A DNA stretch of 24,808 bases, from the NCBI GenBank assembly GCA_949284665.1, contig CASDWR010000169.1:1-24808 (forward strand), in the 5' to 3' direction. The position numbers and the translations under genes were made by a program. The DNA is from an uncultured Rikenellaceae bacterium (GTDB lineage: Bacteria > Bacteroidota > Bacteroidia > Bacteroidales > Rikenellaceae). The notes beneath the pieces are model-generated. The model searched no databases, had not been told where the DNA came from, and was given only the letters and a program-made list of their open reading frames with translations. Shown piece after piece: positions 24,042 through 24,808 of this stretch. Each line of letters opens with the position of its first letter. Positions within the stretch are counted from its first letter, which is position 1.

Positions 24042-24808
24042 TTATCGCATCGGAGGTGAGGGTATGGAAGGAGCAGCCCGGTGATCGGAGTACGAGCGGA
24101 TAACAAGGTATACTCCGGTGAAGATAACGATAGCGGCGATTCCGGTATCCCAATGTAGTTTGTCGAGACCCATTGCAACGGAGATAGTAGCGGCTCCGAT
24201 GGGCTGGAGGTAGCTGAACATGCTGCTTGCGGTAGGTTGTACGAACTTTAAAGACCATGCCAACAACAGATTCGGCCCGAAAGTCGGGATAAGAATGACG
24301 AAGAGGTAAGCCCACCAGGCTTGCGTCGTAAATGAACTGTAGGCGGTATGAATTACGTCGTGCAGCCCGAATGGCAGAATAAAGAGAGCTCCGAAACAAT
24401 ATACCCAGCGCATGACAGTGAGAGGAGAGTATTTGGCTACTACACTTTTGAACCAAATCAGGTAGAGTGCAGACACGAATGCACACATCAGTACCATCAG
24501 ATTGCCCCGTATGTCTGAAGCTCCATGTGCGTCTGAGGCTCCGAATAGTATGGCCATGATTGCACCGCCCATTCCGAGGATTACGCCGATGAGTTTCCCG
24601 GGAGAGAAACGTTCGATGTGGATGATGACCGAGATGATAAGAACAATGATCGGGGAGACGGTATCAATGATGGCGCCATCGATGGGACTTGTGCGGGCCA
24701 GCCCCTCCATCAGGAATACTTTGCGCAGTACGGCGGCCAGCAGGGCGGCCCCGATGAGTTTGAGGCGGTCTTTCGGTTCTACTGTTTCGTGTTTGGAGAA
24801 AGGAAGGG
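24042..24808 (-). CDS. DMT-superfamily (EamA) transporter, 5' end outside window
   Basis: The frame is open from the window edge (24808) to its stop at 24042, about 255 codons, so the N-terminus is missing. The ATG at 24710 is internal, since the EamA-like sequence continues upstream of it (ALLAAVLRKVFLMEGLARTSPIDGAII). About eight hydrophobic helices are visible, with a second EamA repeat that ends QPTASSMFSYLQPIGAATISVAMG...GVYLVI, the usual second-half pattern. Such proteins export or exchange small metabolites across the inner membrane. The substrate is not predictable. The last bases of the gene are next to the ileS promoter. Confidence 0.82.
   Translation of the reverse strand, partial: LPFSKHETVEPKDRLKLIGAALLAAVLRKVFLMEGLARTSPIDGAIIDTVSPIIVLIISVIIHIERFSPGKLIGVILGMGGAIMAILFGASDAHGASDIRGNLMVLMCAFVSALYLIWFKSVVAKYSPLTVMRWVYCFGALFILPFGLHDVIHTAYSSFTTQAWWAYLFVILIPTFGPNLLLAWSLKFVQPTASSMFSYLQPIGAATISVAMGLDKLHWDTGIAAIVIFTGVYLVIRSYSDHRAAPSIPSPPMR

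Overview
The window is a typical chromosomal stretch from a member of the Bacteroidales, at roughly 50% G+C. The reasons are the promoter boxes (TAnnTTTG at -7, sometimes TTTG 18-19 bp further upstream), the scarcity of Shine-Dalgarno sequences in front of many genes, a Porin_10-type outer-membrane protein, a two-cysteine DksA homologue next to ileS, and an isoleucyl-tRNA synthetase of the eukaryote-like type 2. An etfB-etfA-acyl-CoA dehydrogenase operon in this setting makes me think of Rikenellaceae/Alistipes-like bacteria, but that placement is inference. I see no tRNA, rRNA, CRISPR array, transposase, integrase or phage gene.

Layout. 1-263: C-terminal part of bacterioferritin (+). 332-3535 (+): a possible 54-codon cysteine-containing ORF, then dsbD (thiol:disulfide reductant transfer across the inner membrane) and a membrane-anchored family 2 glycosyltransferase. 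A perfect 19-bp hairpin (3640-3690) separates these from two minus-strand genes, an exported TPR protein (upstream gene) and an MFS transporter. 7482-8177 (+): OmpA-domain lipoprotein with a glycine zipper. 8288-11928 (+): etfB, etfA and a long acyl-CoA dehydrogenase, ended by a strong terminator. 12157-16538 (-): pssA, then an outer-membrane porin, then an MltF-like lytic transglycosylase with its own terminator. This is an envelope cluster. 16631-19145 (+): manC (GDP-mannose synthesis), divergent from pssA across overlapping promoters, then murF. 19416-24808 (-): rnhA, a DksA-family regulator, ileS, and a DMT/EamA transporter that runs off the window end.

How the genes fit together. Most of the window serves the cell envelope and central metabolism: phospholipid synthesis (pssA), peptidoglycan precursor synthesis and turnover (murF, MltF-like), sugar-nucleotide supply for glycans (manC, with a glycosyltransferase elsewhere), outer-membrane proteins (porin, OmpA lipoprotein) and periplasmic disulfide chemistry (dsbD). 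The ETF/acyl-CoA dehydrogenase operon looks like a self-contained flavin redox module. EtfB carries the motifs associated with electron-bifurcating ETFs.

I did not find a clearly new multi-gene system. The most useful points for a second look are the small ORF overlapping the dsbD start, the GXHH (not HXGH) signature in IleRS, the bifurcating-type ETF operon, and the regulatory palindromes ahead of the DksA-family gene. Several gene starts were moved downstream of the first possible codon because that codon lies in or upstream of a promoter -7 box.
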